From: Planctomycetota bacterium
GTDB lineage: Bacteria; Planctomycetota; UBA11346
DNA: 64,000 nt
Assembly: GCA_014193115.1 (NCBI GenBank)
Contig: BJHQ01000015.1
Span: 1 to 64,000 of the forward strand
Direction: 5' to 3'
Below are positions 6,272-15,242 of this stretch, piece after piece. Position numbers and translations under genes: made by a program. A model generated the notes under the pieces. It did no database searches and was not told where the DNA came from. It saw only the letters and a program-made list of their open reading frames with translations. Positions within the stretch are counted from its first letter, which is position 1. Each line of letters begins with the position of its first letter.

Positions 6272-8233
6272 TCACTCCGCCGGGATTGCGCTGTTTCGGT
6301 CGGAAACCGCCCGACCGATCACGGCCAGTTCGGCCGGATGGCCGACTTCCGCGCGCAACTCGATCCGCCACAGCGCTCCCCAGCCCTCGCGCAACCAGGC
6401 ATCACCGGAGAGATCCACCGGCTCAATCGCTGCCACCTGCCAGCCGACGAATTCCATGGCCAGGCAGGCCCCGCCAGGAGTGGTCAGAACTACGCCGTGG
6501 GCGGTACGCCGGGGCTCGACCGCCGCCAGCAAGGTCATCGTCACCGTCGTCGGCTGGCGGACGGAGATCGCATCGCGGATGTCCACCTGGCTGCGCTCCC
6601 GGTCGAGGGCGATGCGGCGGTGCAGGCCGAGCAGGCCCGCCTCGGCCGGATAGCAACCGACCAGCTCCATCGCCAATTCACTGCGGACCCCGGTAGTGCA
6701 GACCACGTTCCGGGCGGAGAATGGCCGGGCATCCCAGGGGAACGGGCCGCCGGCCATCAGCGCCGCGGTCTCGTCGGGGGTGAAGCGCCGGCCGGCGGAC
6801 TGCTCGACGCCGCCGACCACCGGTACGCCATGGCCGGAACCGCGGTTATACCACAGCTCATAACGTCGCGGGCCAAAGGACTGGGTGGTGTACGAACCGG
6901 TCCCGGCATCGACCAACAGCGGAATTCCGTCGAGCAGCACCATGGCCTGGCCGACATCATTGTGGTTGTGGTTCTCGCTGTTGTGGCCGGCCTTGGCGGC
7001 CAGCACCAGCCGGTCGCCGCGCGCGATCAGCCACTGCAGGTCGGGGAACCAGTCGTCAGCAGCCATCGGCGGGATCGTCGGCGGGGCCGCCAACTCGGCA
7101 GCTGGCGCCAGGAAGAGATGGTCGAGCGCGGTGAGCAGATGGCCGCCGCCACCCTGCATGGTGTTCCCGAGGTCGAACCGGTCATCCACCTCGCCAGCGG
7201 GATCCCAGCCCCGGGCCGCCAGTCGGGCGAGGTCGCACAGCACCGGCAGTTGCAGCGCCGTGCCGAGCTTCCACAGCGCTCCACGGCGCGGCGCGTCTCC
7301 CGGTTTGCAATCCGAAAAGGTCGGAAAGCGGCCCTGACCCAGATGCACGCGCAGCGGGAACAGCGCCGCCGCCCGCAACCTGGGATCGTCCAGCATTTTC
7401 CCGGCGCCGCCGCAGGCGCGATCGACCCGCTCGGCGAATTCCAGGAGTTTCACCGGTCCGACATTCCAATAGCCGACGCCTTCGTCGCACCCGCCGTCGG
7501 CAGGCAGCCGGTCGCGGTAGCGGCCACAGGCGTCTGCAAGATCGCCGATCATGACCGCCAGCACCGCGGGATCGGCTTCGACCTGACCGGCCGCCAGCAC
7601 GGCATTGGCGGCGATCCACGGAGTCCAGTTGTTGATGCCGTGCCGCCACCATTGGCTGCGGTCGCGAAGCAGCGGATCCACCAGCCTGACCCGGCATTCG
7701 TGGGCGATGCGCTGGCGGATCGCCGGCGTCACCGCATCGAGCCGCGGGGCGAGCAGCGCCCCGGCGACCGCCACCACTGCGGCGGTCTCGGCAACGAACA
7801 GATCGACGAAGGCCGCCCCCGGCACGGGCAGCGGCAGCGGCGTGCGTTCGGCCTTCGCTTGGCCGCTGTGGGCCGGCGAACACCAGGTGGATTCCTCGCA
7901 GATCGACCACAGCGCGTCGATCACCGCGTCGTGGAAACGCTCCTGATCGGTCATGCCGGCAGCCAGCACCAGCCAGGCCAAGCGGCGACGACGCAGGAAC
8001 ATCGGCGTTTCATGGACCGACCGCCGGCCGGACCGTGTGTTTTCCAGATGGCCGGTGGCGGGCAGCGCCGGCCACGGCTCGCTCAAAGCGATCTCGGCCT
8101 CGTGCAGGATCTGCTCCCCGCGCACCCCAGCGCAGGCGGTCTGCCATGCCCGCCGATCGGTCACCACCGGCCACGGCAGATCCCGGGCATGGGCAGCCAG
8201 GGCGGGAACCAGCACGGCATCGTCGGGGAGCAT
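6272..8233 (-). CDS. Heparinase II/III-like polysaccharide lyase family protein
   Basis: A 653-aa protein: an N-terminal alpha/alpha-toroid-like region of about 350 residues and a C-terminal beta-sandwich of the heparinase II/III type. The signature region near residue 420 reads NHNDVGQAMVLLDGIPLLVD followed by GTGSY and a RYELWYN segment, matching the conserved H-N-D and Tyr residues of these lyases, which cleave uronate-containing polysaccharides by beta-elimination. No clear signal peptide. I start at ATG 8233; the frame stays open upstream to 8542, but that part is translated repeat family B (ECGAPCGA) and is probably not coding. It heads a seven-gene minus-strand run. Confidence 0.8.
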   Translation of the reverse strand: MLPDDAVLVPALAAHARDLPWPVVTDRRAWQTACAGVRGEQILHEAEIALSEPWPALPATGHLENTRSGRRSVHETPMFLRRRRLAWLVLAAGMTDQERFHDAVIDALWSICEESTWCSPAHSGQAKAERTPLPLPVPGAAFVDLFVAETAAVVAVAGALLAPRLDAVTPAIRQRIAHECRVRLVDPLLRDRSQWWRHGINNWTPWIAANAVLAAGQVEADPAVLAVMIGDLADACGRYRDRLPADGGCDEGVGYWNVGPVKLLEFAERVDRACGGAGKMLDDPRLRAAALFPLRVHLGQGRFPTFSDCKPGDAPRRGALWKLGTALQLPVLCDLARLAARGWDPAGEVDDRFDLGNTMQGGGGHLLTALDHLFLAPAAELAAPPTIPPMAADDWFPDLQWLIARGDRLVLAAKAGHNSENHNHNDVGQAMVLLDGIPLLVDAGTGSYTTQSFGPRRYELWYNRGSGHGVPVVGGVEQSAGRRFTPDETAALMAGGPFPWDARPFSARNVVCTTGVRSELAMELVGCYPAEAGLLGLHRRIALDRERSQVDIRDAISVRQPTTVTMTLLAAVEPRRTAHGVVLTTPGGACLAMEFVGWQVAAIEPVDLSGDAWLREGWGALWRIELRAEVGHPAELAVIGRAVSDRNSAIPAE

Positions 8234-8283
8234 GGTCGGCGCTTGTAGGCATCTGTTGAAAATGAGGGAAGGGCCGAAGTTTT

Positions 8284-8632
8284 CACGGAGCGCCGCACTC
8301 CGTGCGGCCGTTCTCTCAGCCAGTAGAAAACCCATGATCATCAATGGCGTGGACGCCAAGGACGTTCGGGCCGCCCCACACGGAGCACCGCACTCCGTGC
8401 GGCCGTTCTCTTCCTCGGCTAACGGAAATCGCCGCACCTGATCACCGGTTTGGCGGGCGCCATAGGACGTTCGGGACGCCCCACACGGAGCACCGCACTC
8501 CGTGCGGCCGTTCTCTTCCACGGCTAACTGAAATCGCCGCACCTGATCACCGGTTTGGCGGGCGCCATAGGACGTTCGGGACGCCCCACACGGAGCGCCG
8601 CACTCCGTGCGGCCGGTCTCTCAACCCATGAA
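8284..8632. repeat. Family B repeats with a 105-bp tandem array
   Basis: A 105-bp unit beginning GGACGTTCGGG starts at 8360, 8465 and 8570 (the last incomplete), with a short fourth match at 8654. Each unit contains the hairpin core GCACTCCGTGC (family B), also present alone at 8284-8315 and in copies near 23555 and 43781-44067. The array lies between the heparinase-like gene and dnaE2 and keeps the minus frame open, which falsely extends the lyase ORF. Confidence 0.9.
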
Positions 8633-8653
8633 CATCAGTTGAATGAACGCCAA

Positions 8654-8905
8654 GGACGTTCGGGCCACGTACCCGTGGGGTGCAAGTCCCCCACCCAGGC
8701 ACTCCGGCCTGGTATCCGAGCCCAACTGCGGCGCCGCGAGGTTCCGTGGAGAGCGGGGAGGGGTTGCCTGCAAAGGCGCGCGGTGGGACCACCGGTTGGT
8801 TGACGACGGGACATCGGGAAGGTGCGTGTTGTGGACTGGGGACCCCTGCTGGCGACGGCGAACGGGCGGACCCGGTGCATGCTCCTGCCCCACTGGAATG
8901 GGTTT
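8654..8905 (+). ncRNA. Candidate structured RNA upstream of dnaE2, class unknown
   Basis: The segment holds a series of short perfect stems: GTGGGG/CCCCAC around TGCAAGT (about 8676-8694), CCAGGC/GCCTGG around ACTCCG (about 8695-8715), and GGTGG/CCACC further on, ending in a T-rich run (GGGTTTTTATT) 25 bp before dnaE2. The stem with TGCAAG loop and the following GAGCCCAACTGCGG style recall domain I fragments of group II introns, but no domain V is visible and no reverse transcriptase is present. It may also be an IS-associated RNA. No confirmed coding potential. Confidence 0.3.
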
Positions 8906-8928
8906 TTATTGACCTATCGTGAAGCGGC

Positions 8929-11900
8929 ATGCCTTCCGCTTCGGTCGCGTCCCGGGTTCCCCCGCCGACCACGGCAGGGCTGCCGCCGCTGGTGATTCGC
9001 ACGCATTTTTCCGCCGGCGAGGGCAGCGCCAGTCCGGCGGCATGGGGTACGGCGCTTGCCGCGGCGGCTGATGGCCAACCCTGGCGGGCGATCCTCGCTG
9101 ACCGGGACGACCTGTGCGCGCTGCCGGCGGCGGCGGCGTCCTGGGGTGCGGCGGCGGTGGTGCCCGGTGCGACGGTGCGGCTGGGCGAGAGCGCCGGCCA
9201 CGATGCCGTCGTCTTCGCTCCCGATCCGCCCGCCTATCTTCGGCTGTGCCGGTTCCTGTCCTGGCGCCTGGAATCCCCCGCCGATGCCGCTGCGTGGTTC
9301 GCCGGCGATTCGGCGGCTGGCGCTGATCTGACCGGCCTGGTCGCCCTGGTGCGGGAGGACCGCGTCGGGGCGCGCTTGGAGCGCGGTGGCGCCGACGTGT
9401 ATTGCCAGGCCCAGACCATCGGCGACATGCGGCCGGTGAGCCGCTATCCGGTGGCGCTCGTGCCGGCGGTCAGCCATGTCAATGCGGCTGGACTGCAGAG
9501 CGAGCCGCTGCGTCGTGCGTTGGCCGACCGCCAGGGGCGGCCGCTGGCGGCCTCCACCGCGACCCTGGCGGAGGGACTTGCGGCAGCGCGGGCGACCGGC
9601 GACGCCGCCGACTGCGCGCGGTCGCTGCTGAGCCGGTGCAGCGGGCTGCCGCCGGTGACCCTGCACCTGCCGCCGTCCCACTACGCCGACGCTTCCGCCG
9701 AGCTGCGCCGCCGGGCCGAGGCCGGGGCGCGCCGCCGGTATGGGCGGATCACCGCCGAGGTCCGCTCCCGTCTCGACCACGAACTGGGCGTGATCGAGCT
9801 GAAGGGCTTCTGCGGCTACTTGCTCACCGTGGCCGACCTCGCTGCCGGCAGGCGGACCTGCGGGCGGGGCAGCGGGGCATCGAGCGTCGTCGTGTATTGC
9901 CTCGGCATCACCGATGTCGATCCCATCCGGTACCGGTTGCTGTTCGAGCGTTTCCTCAATCCGTCGCGCACTGATCCTCCCGACCTGGACATCGATTTCC
10001 CGTGGGACGAACGGGACGCGGTGCTGGCCGCGGCCTTCACCCGCTATGGCCGCGACCACGTCGCGATGGTCGCCACCCATCAGGTGCTGCGCCGCTGGGG
10101 CGCGCTGCGCGCCAGCGCCCGGGCCTTTGGCCACGATGTCGCCGCGACCAGTGCAGCCCGGGCGGCGCTGACCGCCGAGCAGCGCTACGGCCACGCCGCC
10201 GATCTGCCCGGCGAGTGGCAGGGCGTCGTCTCGGGCGCCGACCTGTTGGAGGGCTCGCCGTGGCATCTCGGGCTGCACTGCGGCGGCATCGTCATCACTC
10301 CCGAGCCGATCCGGGATCTGGTGCCGGTCCACCCCGCCGCCAAGCGCATCGCCCTGGAACCAGCCCCCGGGCTGCCCGCTGAGCCGACCCCGATCCCGGC
10401 CATCGCCTGGGAAAAGGACGGCGCCGAGGCGCGGGGCCTGGTGAAGATCGATCTGCTCGGCAACCGCTCGCTGGCGGTGATCCGCGACGCTCTGGCCGAC
10501 TTGGCAGAGGACGGCATCCGGATCGACGAGGCGCGGTGGCGGCCGGCCGACGACCCCGCGACCCGGCGGCTGGTCGCCGCCGGCGACACCATGGGATGCT
10601 TTTACATCGAAAGCCCCGCGATGCGGCAGCTTCAGGCCAAGGCCGGCAGCGGCGACTTCGACCGCCTGGTGATCCACAGCTCGATCATCCGCCCGGCAGC
10701 GAATCGTTGGATCGCGGATTACCTCAAGCGTCTGCACCACCACCGCGCCACCGGCCAGCACGATCCCGCCTGGTACCCGCACCCCGCCTTGCGTGAACTG
10801 CTGTCGGAATCCTTCGGAATCCTGAGCTATCAGGAAGACGTGATGCTGGCGGCGGTCCGTCTCGCCGGGTTCGACGACCGCCAGGCGAATGCGCTGCGCA
10901 AGGCGCTGGGCCACTGGGACACCCAGACCCGGCTGACCGGATTCGCGGCGGCCTTCCGCGCCGGGGCCGCTGCGCGCGGCGTCGATCCGGCGGCAGCCGA
11001 ACAGGTCTGGGCGAACATTTCGAGCTTCGCGGGCTATTCATTCTGCAAGGCGCACAGCGCCAGCTATGCGATGGTGAGCTTCCAGTGCGCTTATCTGAAA
11101 GCGCATTATCCAGCCTATTTCCTGGCCCGGGTGATCGCCAACGAGGGCGGCTTCTACGCCCCTGGCGCCTACCTGGAAGAAGCCCGCCGCGCCGGATTGG
11201 CGATCCACGGTCCCTGCGTGATGGCCAGCGTCTGGGCCACCCGCCGCGAGGACGCCGGCAGCATCCGCTGCGGCCTGCACCTGGTGCCGGACCTCGGCCG
11301 CAAGACAGCGGAGCGCCTGATCGCCGCCCGCGACGAGGGTCCGTTCCGCGGCGTCCTCGATCTGCGCCGACGCACCGGTCTGAAAGCGTCGGCCCTCGGC
11401 ACCCTGGCCCGGGCCGGCGCCCTGGACGCCCTGCGTCCCGACCTCAATCGCCGGCAACTGGTCTGGCTGGCTGAAACCGTCGCGCTGGCACCTGCACGCT
11501 TCCGCGAAGAAGACGACGACGGAGTCATCGCGCGCTGCGTGCCGCCGCCTCCGGATCGCGATCCGGAAGCCCCCGACCTGCCGGCCCCGACCCGGCGGCA
11601 GGCGGCCTGGGAGCGTTTCCGCACCTTGGGATTCCTCCCCGACGGCCATCCGATCTGGTTCTGCCCGCAGGCCCCTGGCACCACGCGCTGCCGCCACTTG
11701 GCGGACCTGCCGCCCGGCAGCCGGGCCCGCATCCTGGCGTGGCCGATCACCCGCAAGCAGGTCGACGCCAAACCCAAGGCCGGCGGTCCGGCCCAGCCGA
11801 TGGCCTTCGTCACCGTCGAGGACGCCACCGGCCTGGCCGAGACCGTGTGGTTCCCGGCTGCCTACCGCAGCTGCGGGATCCTGCTCGAACGCAACGGGCC

Positions 11901-11994
11901 GGTGCTGCTCGACGGCGTGGTCGAACAGGAATGGGGGGTGACCAGCCTGCATGTCCTGCGCGGCGAGGCGGCGGAGCCGTCGGCCGCTGGCTGA
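8929..11994 (+). CDS. dnaE2: Error-prone DNA polymerase III alpha subunit (DnaE2/ImuC type)
   Basis: A 1021-aa C-family polymerase, the length of translesion DnaE2/ImuC rather than replicative DnaE1 (about 1150-1200 aa). Catalytic aspartates are in PDLDIDFPWDERD near residue 345, with the KIDLLG segment near 500 and FSFCKAHSASYA-type fingers sequence (GYSFCKAHSASYAMVSFQ) near 700. The C-terminus has an OB-fold-like domain (RARILAWPITRKQ). The N-terminal PHP domain looks degenerate: only one His of the metal site (THFSAGEG) is in place. DnaE2 works in SOS mutagenesis together with ImuB, but no imuA, imuB or lexA is nearby. It stands alone, flanked by repeats and a TraF-like gene. Confidence 0.92.
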   Translation: MPSASVASRVPPPTTAGLPPLVIRTHFSAGEGSASPAAWGTALAAAADGQPWRAILADRDDLCALPAAAASWGAAAVVPGATVRLGESAGHDAVVFAPDPPAYLRLCRFLSWRLESPADAAAWFAGDSAAGADLTGLVALVREDRVGARLERGGADVYCQAQTIGDMRPVSRYPVALVPAVSHVNAAGLQSEPLRRALADRQGRPLAASTATLAEGLAAARATGDAADCARSLLSRCSGLPPVTLHLPPSHYADASAELRRRAEAGARRRYGRITAEVRSRLDHELGVIELKGFCGYLLTVADLAAGRRTCGRGSGASSVVVYCLGITDVDPIRYRLLFERFLNPSRTDPPDLDIDFPWDERDAVLAAAFTRYGRDHVAMVATHQVLRRWGALRASARAFGHDVAATSAARAALTAEQRYGHAADLPGEWQGVVSGADLLEGSPWHLGLHCGGIVITPEPIRDLVPVHPAAKRIALEPAPGLPAEPTPIPAIAWEKDGAEARGLVKIDLLGNRSLAVIRDALADLAEDGIRIDEARWRPADDPATRRLVAAGDTMGCFYIESPAMRQLQAKAGSGDFDRLVIHSSIIRPAANRWIADYLKRLHHHRATGQHDPAWYPHPALRELLSESFGILSYQEDVMLAAVRLAGFDDRQANALRKALGHWDTQTRLTGFAAAFRAGAAARGVDPAAAEQVWANISSFAGYSFCKAHSASYAMVSFQCAYLKAHYPAYFLARVIANEGGFYAPGAYLEEARRAGLAIHGPCVMASVWATRREDAGSIRCGLHLVPDLGRKTAERLIAARDEGPFRGVLDLRRRTGLKASALGTLARAGALDALRPDLNRRQLVWLAETVALAPARFREEDDDGVIARCVPPPPDRDPEAPDLPAPTRRQAAWERFRTLGFLPDGHPIWFCPQAPGTTRCRHLADLPPGSRARILAWPITRKQVDAKPKAGGPAQPMAFVTVEDATGLAETVWFPAAYRSCGILLERNGPVLLDGVVEQEWGVTSLHVLRGEAAEPSAAG

Positions 11995-12094
11995 CCGGCG
12001 CCGACACCGCGGTCCGGTGACAGAATTTCCCTGATTTCCGACAAGGTTCCTGCGGTTGGGCGCATCGGCCCTTCCCAGACCTTTCCACCGCCAC

Positions 12095-12122
12095 TTGACT
12101 CGACCACGCAGTTCCGTGTATC
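12095..12122 (+). promoter_or_regulatory. Possible sigma-70-type promoter
   Basis: TTGACT at 12095-12100 and TGTATC at 12117-12122 are separated by 16 bp and lie 38 bp before the ATG of the TraF-like gene. The -35 is a good match; the -10 is weak. No transcript evidence. Confidence 0.3.
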
Positions 12123-12159
12123 CAGAAACCACGTGATCGTTCACCGACCAGAGGCTTCC

Positions 12160-13686
12160 ATGCGCATTGCCTGCTCCGCTTCCCTATGTCTCCTTGCCGG
12201 CGCCATCGCTGCCCAGGACACGCCCATCGTCGGTCCGCGCTCCCTGGGCATGGGCGGAACCGGCGTCGCGGTGGCCGACGACCACACCGTCCAGTTCCAG
12301 AACCCCGGTGCCCTCGGTTTCTTCAACCGCGATCCCCAGGACGGCGAGCGGCTGATGGATCCCGATGCCAAGGATGCCGATGTGGTGAGCTGGACCGACA
12401 ACAACAATCTTCGCCGGAAAGGGTGGGGATTCGGCGTGGATCTGCAATTCGGCGCCCAGGTCGAAGGCGCCTTGATGGAGCAGATCGCGGTGCTCGCCGA
12501 CATCGACTACCAGCGCCTGGGCAATCAGGGCATCCGCACGTCCCAGGATCTCAGCGACGTCATGCGGGCGGTGGCGGCGATCGACAAGCTCGACGATCCG
12601 GGCAACGCGGTGAAGGTCGATGGCAACGCCGGCGCTAACCTGCGCATCGGCCACTTCGCCGTCGGCGCCCGGATGTACAGCGAGATCGTCGGCGCAGTGG
12701 CGAACATCGACCGGATCAACCTCGGGCTGGGTCTGGGCGGGCCGGCGATGGCCAACGATATCGCCGGATCCGGCGCCCCCCAGGACGGCCAGGTGCTGCT
12801 GCTGACCCCGGCCCAGCAGACGGAACTGGGCGCCGCCATGGGCGGTGGCGCCAATGCCACCACCGCCTTGCGGCAGATCGATTTCCAGGCCCGGGCGCTG
12901 GGATTCTCAGCCGAACAGGTCGCGCTCATCTACCCGTATCTGCTCGGCGCCGCCCAATCGAGCTCCGCCCTCGGCCAGGGCCTCGACGACAACACCACCA
13001 GCGTCCTCGCCACGGGTTACGGGGTCGCCGAAATCCCGGTGAGCTACGGCATCGCCATCAATCAGTACCTGTCGGTGGGCGTGAACCTGAAATACCTGCT
13101 CGGTCGGGTCTATGGCACCCGCGTCCTGGTATTCAAAGCCGATGCCGACACGATCATCGACGAGGCGCAGAAGACCAACAAGCAGACCAGCAATTTCGGC
13201 ATCGATATCGGCCTGATGGCGCGCTATCACTGGGTCCAGGTCGGGCTGACCGGGCGCAACCTGAACCGGCCGACCTTCAAGGGACCGACCACGTCGACCG
13301 GCTACCAGTTCCCCGATGTCACCCTGGATCCCCAGGTGACCTTCGGCGCTGCGTTCATCCCCTGGGAGACCTTGTCGATCGCTGGCGATGTCGACCTGCT
13401 CGCCACCGATTCCCTGGTCTCCGGCAAGAGCTATCAGCGCGGATCTCTCGGTGCCGAATGGAATGTCCTGCATTTCCTGGCCCTGCGCGGCGGTATCTAT
13501 CAGAACCTGGCCGAGAGCGGCCGCTCGCCGGTGGTCACCGCCGGCCTCGGATTCGACCTCTGGCTGATCCGCACGGATCTCGCCGCGGCCTGTTCGCTCA
13601 AGCGCCGCGCCATCGCCTTCGATGGCACCAAGTACGAAGTGCCCGAGGAGTTCCGCGGCTCGTTCCAGATCGCCCTGGACTTCTGA
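12160..13686 (+). CDS. TraF-like outer-membrane beta-barrel protein
   Basis: A 508-aa exported protein with a signal peptide ending near AIAAQD. The mature start, GPRSLGMGGTGVAV followed by a FQNPGALGFF segment, matches the TraF_2/OmpP1-like pattern (alanine- and glycine-rich start of a barrel with an N-P-A/G motif), and the rest has alternating beta strands with a terminal aromatic residue (IALDF), as expected for an outer-membrane barrel. The name TraF comes from a plasmid-transfer family, but no conjugation genes are nearby and its role here is unknown. I start at ATG 12160 because that gives the signal peptide; an in-frame start 27 bp upstream adds nine polar residues. Confidence 0.7.
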   Translation: MRIACSASLCLLAGAIAAQDTPIVGPRSLGMGGTGVAVADDHTVQFQNPGALGFFNRDPQDGERLMDPDAKDADVVSWTDNNNLRRKGWGFGVDLQFGAQVEGALMEQIAVLADIDYQRLGNQGIRTSQDLSDVMRAVAAIDKLDDPGNAVKVDGNAGANLRIGHFAVGARMYSEIVGAVANIDRINLGLGLGGPAMANDIAGSGAPQDGQVLLLTPAQQTELGAAMGGGANATTALRQIDFQARALGFSAEQVALIYPYLLGAAQSSSALGQGLDDNTTSVLATGYGVAEIPVSYGIAINQYLSVGVNLKYLLGRVYGTRVLVFKADADTIIDEAQKTNKQTSNFGIDIGLMARYHWVQVGLTGRNLNRPTFKGPTTSTGYQFPDVTLDPQVTFGAAFIPWETLSIAGDVDLLATDSLVSGKSYQRGSLGAEWNVLHFLALRGGIYQNLAESGRSPVVTAGLGFDLWLIRTDLAAACSLKRRAIAFDGTKYEVPEEFRGSFQIALDF

Positions 13687-13774
13687 CCGCACCGGCGGAC
13701 CGAACCGAAGGCAGTAGACCGCCCCAACCGGCCGGCCCCTAGCCCACAGCGCGCCGCCAGCCGACGCTGCGGCC

Positions 13775-15205
13775 ATGCGTACGCTGTTCATCGACATGCC
13801 CAGCGGCGTCGCCGGCGACATGCTGCTGGCGGCGCTGATCGCTTGCGGCGCTCCGGTCGAGGCCATCCGCCGGGGTCTCGATGGCCTCGGTGTCGGAGCG
13901 ATCGGAGTCGAGGCCGAGCCCGTCCAGGCTGGCGGCCTGGCTGCGCTGCGGGTGCGGATCGCTGCGCCTCAGGAAGCCCGTTGGATCCAGAATCCTCCGG
14001 CGGTCGCGGTGGATCTGAGCGGACGCAGGCTGGGCGGGGGAGCTCGGGATGGTGCGGCCAGCGGGCATGTCTCTGCGGCGGCGCCGATTGCTGGCTCTTC
14101 CGACCACCATGGCCACCGGCCGTACTCCGCGATCCGCGATCTGCTGGCGCGCAGCGCCCTGGCCAGCCGGGTCAAGGACCGCGCCCAACGGGTCTTCCGC
14201 CTGCTCGCCGAAGCCGAGGCAGCGGTCCATGGCACCGATCCGGAAACCATCGAGTTCCACGAGGTCGGATCCCTCGACGCGATTGCCGATGTCGTCGGCT
14301 GCTGCCTGGCCATGGACCATCTGGGCATCGATCAGATCGCCGCCTCGGCGCTGACCCCGGGCCGCGGCACGGTGCGCTGCGCCCACGGTGTGATGCCGGT
14401 GCCGGTGCCGGCGGTGGCGGAGATCCTCCGCCGAACCGGAGCGCCCTGCCGGATGGTCGGCTGGGACACCGGCGAGCTGACCACGCCGACTGGTGCTGCG
14501 CTGGTCTGCGCCTTGGCCGGGTCGTTCACCGGCGATGACGCCTCCGGCCCCGGAGCCACCGGCCCGGCAATCGCCACAGGTCGAGCCGTCGCCACTGGCC
14601 CAGCTATCGCCACTGGCCCAGCTATCGGCACTGGCCGCGTCGTCGTCACCGGCCGGGTCGTCGCCACAGGCTTTGGCGCCGGCACCAAGCGCATCCCGGG
14701 TCTGGTCAATGCGGTGCGCTGCACCGTCCTGGAATCGACCGGCGACCACCACCCCGATCACGATGAGGTCGTGGAAATCCGTGCGAATCTCGATGACGTG
14801 ACCGGCGAGGTCCTGGCGGTGGCGGTTGAGCGGCTGCTGCGTGCGGGCGCACTCGACGCCTGGTGCGAACCGGTGGTCATGAAGAAAGGCCGCCCCGGAT
14901 ACCTGTTGGCTGTGCTCTGCCGCCCAACTGATCGCCAGCCGCTGGCCGAACTGATCCTGCGCGAAACGCCGACCATCGGCCTGCGCTGGCAACAGTGGCA
15001 GCGCCAGATCCTGGCGCGGCGCATGGTCACGGTGACCGTCGCGGGACACGCCATCCCGCTCAAGGTCGTCACGTTGCCCGGCGGCGGCGAACGGGCCAAG
15101 CCCGAGGCCGATGCCGTCGCCCGTGCAGCCCTCGCCCTCGGCCGAACGTTTCTCGACATCCAGGCGGCGGCGCTCGCCGCCGGAACCGCGGCGTCGGAGC
15201 CCTAG
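13775..15205 (+). CDS. larC: LarC, nickel insertion for the nickel-pincer cofactor
   Basis: A 476-aa LarC-family (DUF111) protein. LarC inserts nickel into the pincer cofactor of lactate racemase in a CTP-dependent way. Hallmarks: MPSGVAGDMLLAAL at the N-terminus, HEVGSLDAIADVVG near residue 157, TPGRGTVRCAHG near 195, GELTTPTGAAL near 235, then the C-terminal part with NLDDVTGEVLA near 340 and EPVVMKKGRPGYLL near 368. In Lactobacillus the two halves are joined by programmed frameshifting; here they are one ORF. The linker carries a tandem repeat coding ATGPAI-like hexapeptides. No larA, larB or larE is in the window, so the partner racemase is unknown. Confidence 0.9.
   Translation: MRTLFIDMPSGVAGDMLLAALIACGAPVEAIRRGLDGLGVGAIGVEAEPVQAGGLAALRVRIAAPQEARWIQNPPAVAVDLSGRRLGGGARDGAASGHVSAAAPIAGSSDHHGHRPYSAIRDLLARSALASRVKDRAQRVFRLLAEAEAAVHGTDPETIEFHEVGSLDAIADVVGCCLAMDHLGIDQIAASALTPGRGTVRCAHGVMPVPVPAVAEILRRTGAPCRMVGWDTGELTTPTGAALVCALAGSFTGDDASGPGATGPAIATGRAVATGPAIATGPAIGTGRVVVTGRVVATGFGAGTKRIPGLVNAVRCTVLESTGDHHPDHDEVVEIRANLDDVTGEVLAVAVERLLRAGALDAWCEPVVMKKGRPGYLLAVLCRPTDRQPLAELILRETPTIGLRWQQWQRQILARRMVTVTVAGHAIPLKVVTLPGGGERAKPEADAVARAALALGRTFLDIQAAALAAGTAASEP
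14565..14671 (+). repeat. Tandem hexapeptide-coding repeat within larC
   Basis: Degenerate 18-bp units of the form GCCACTGGCCCAGCTATC repeat about six times and translate into a low-complexity Ala-Thr-Gly-Pro/Arg linker (ATGPAI, ATGRAV, VTGRVV variants). The unit length keeps the reading frame. The repeat sits exactly between the LarC1-like and LarC2-like halves. Confidence 0.8.
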
Positions 15206-15242
15206 GCAAGTACAGAGTGCGTGAGGAGGGCCGGGTGGCGGG

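Noticed and set aside
8233..8542. N-terminal extension of the heparinase-like protein
   Set aside because: It is entirely translation of tandem family B repeats and lies before the first plausible start of the lyase fold.
8674..8720. Cobalamin riboswitch (GGTGCAAGTCC-like sequence)
   Set aside because: The following CCGCCACTG and B12-box parts are missing, and the downstream gene is a polymerase.
12160..13686. Conjugation locus indicated by the TraF-like protein
   Set aside because: No other transfer, relaxase or pilus-assembly gene is nearby; the family name alone is not evidence of conjugation.
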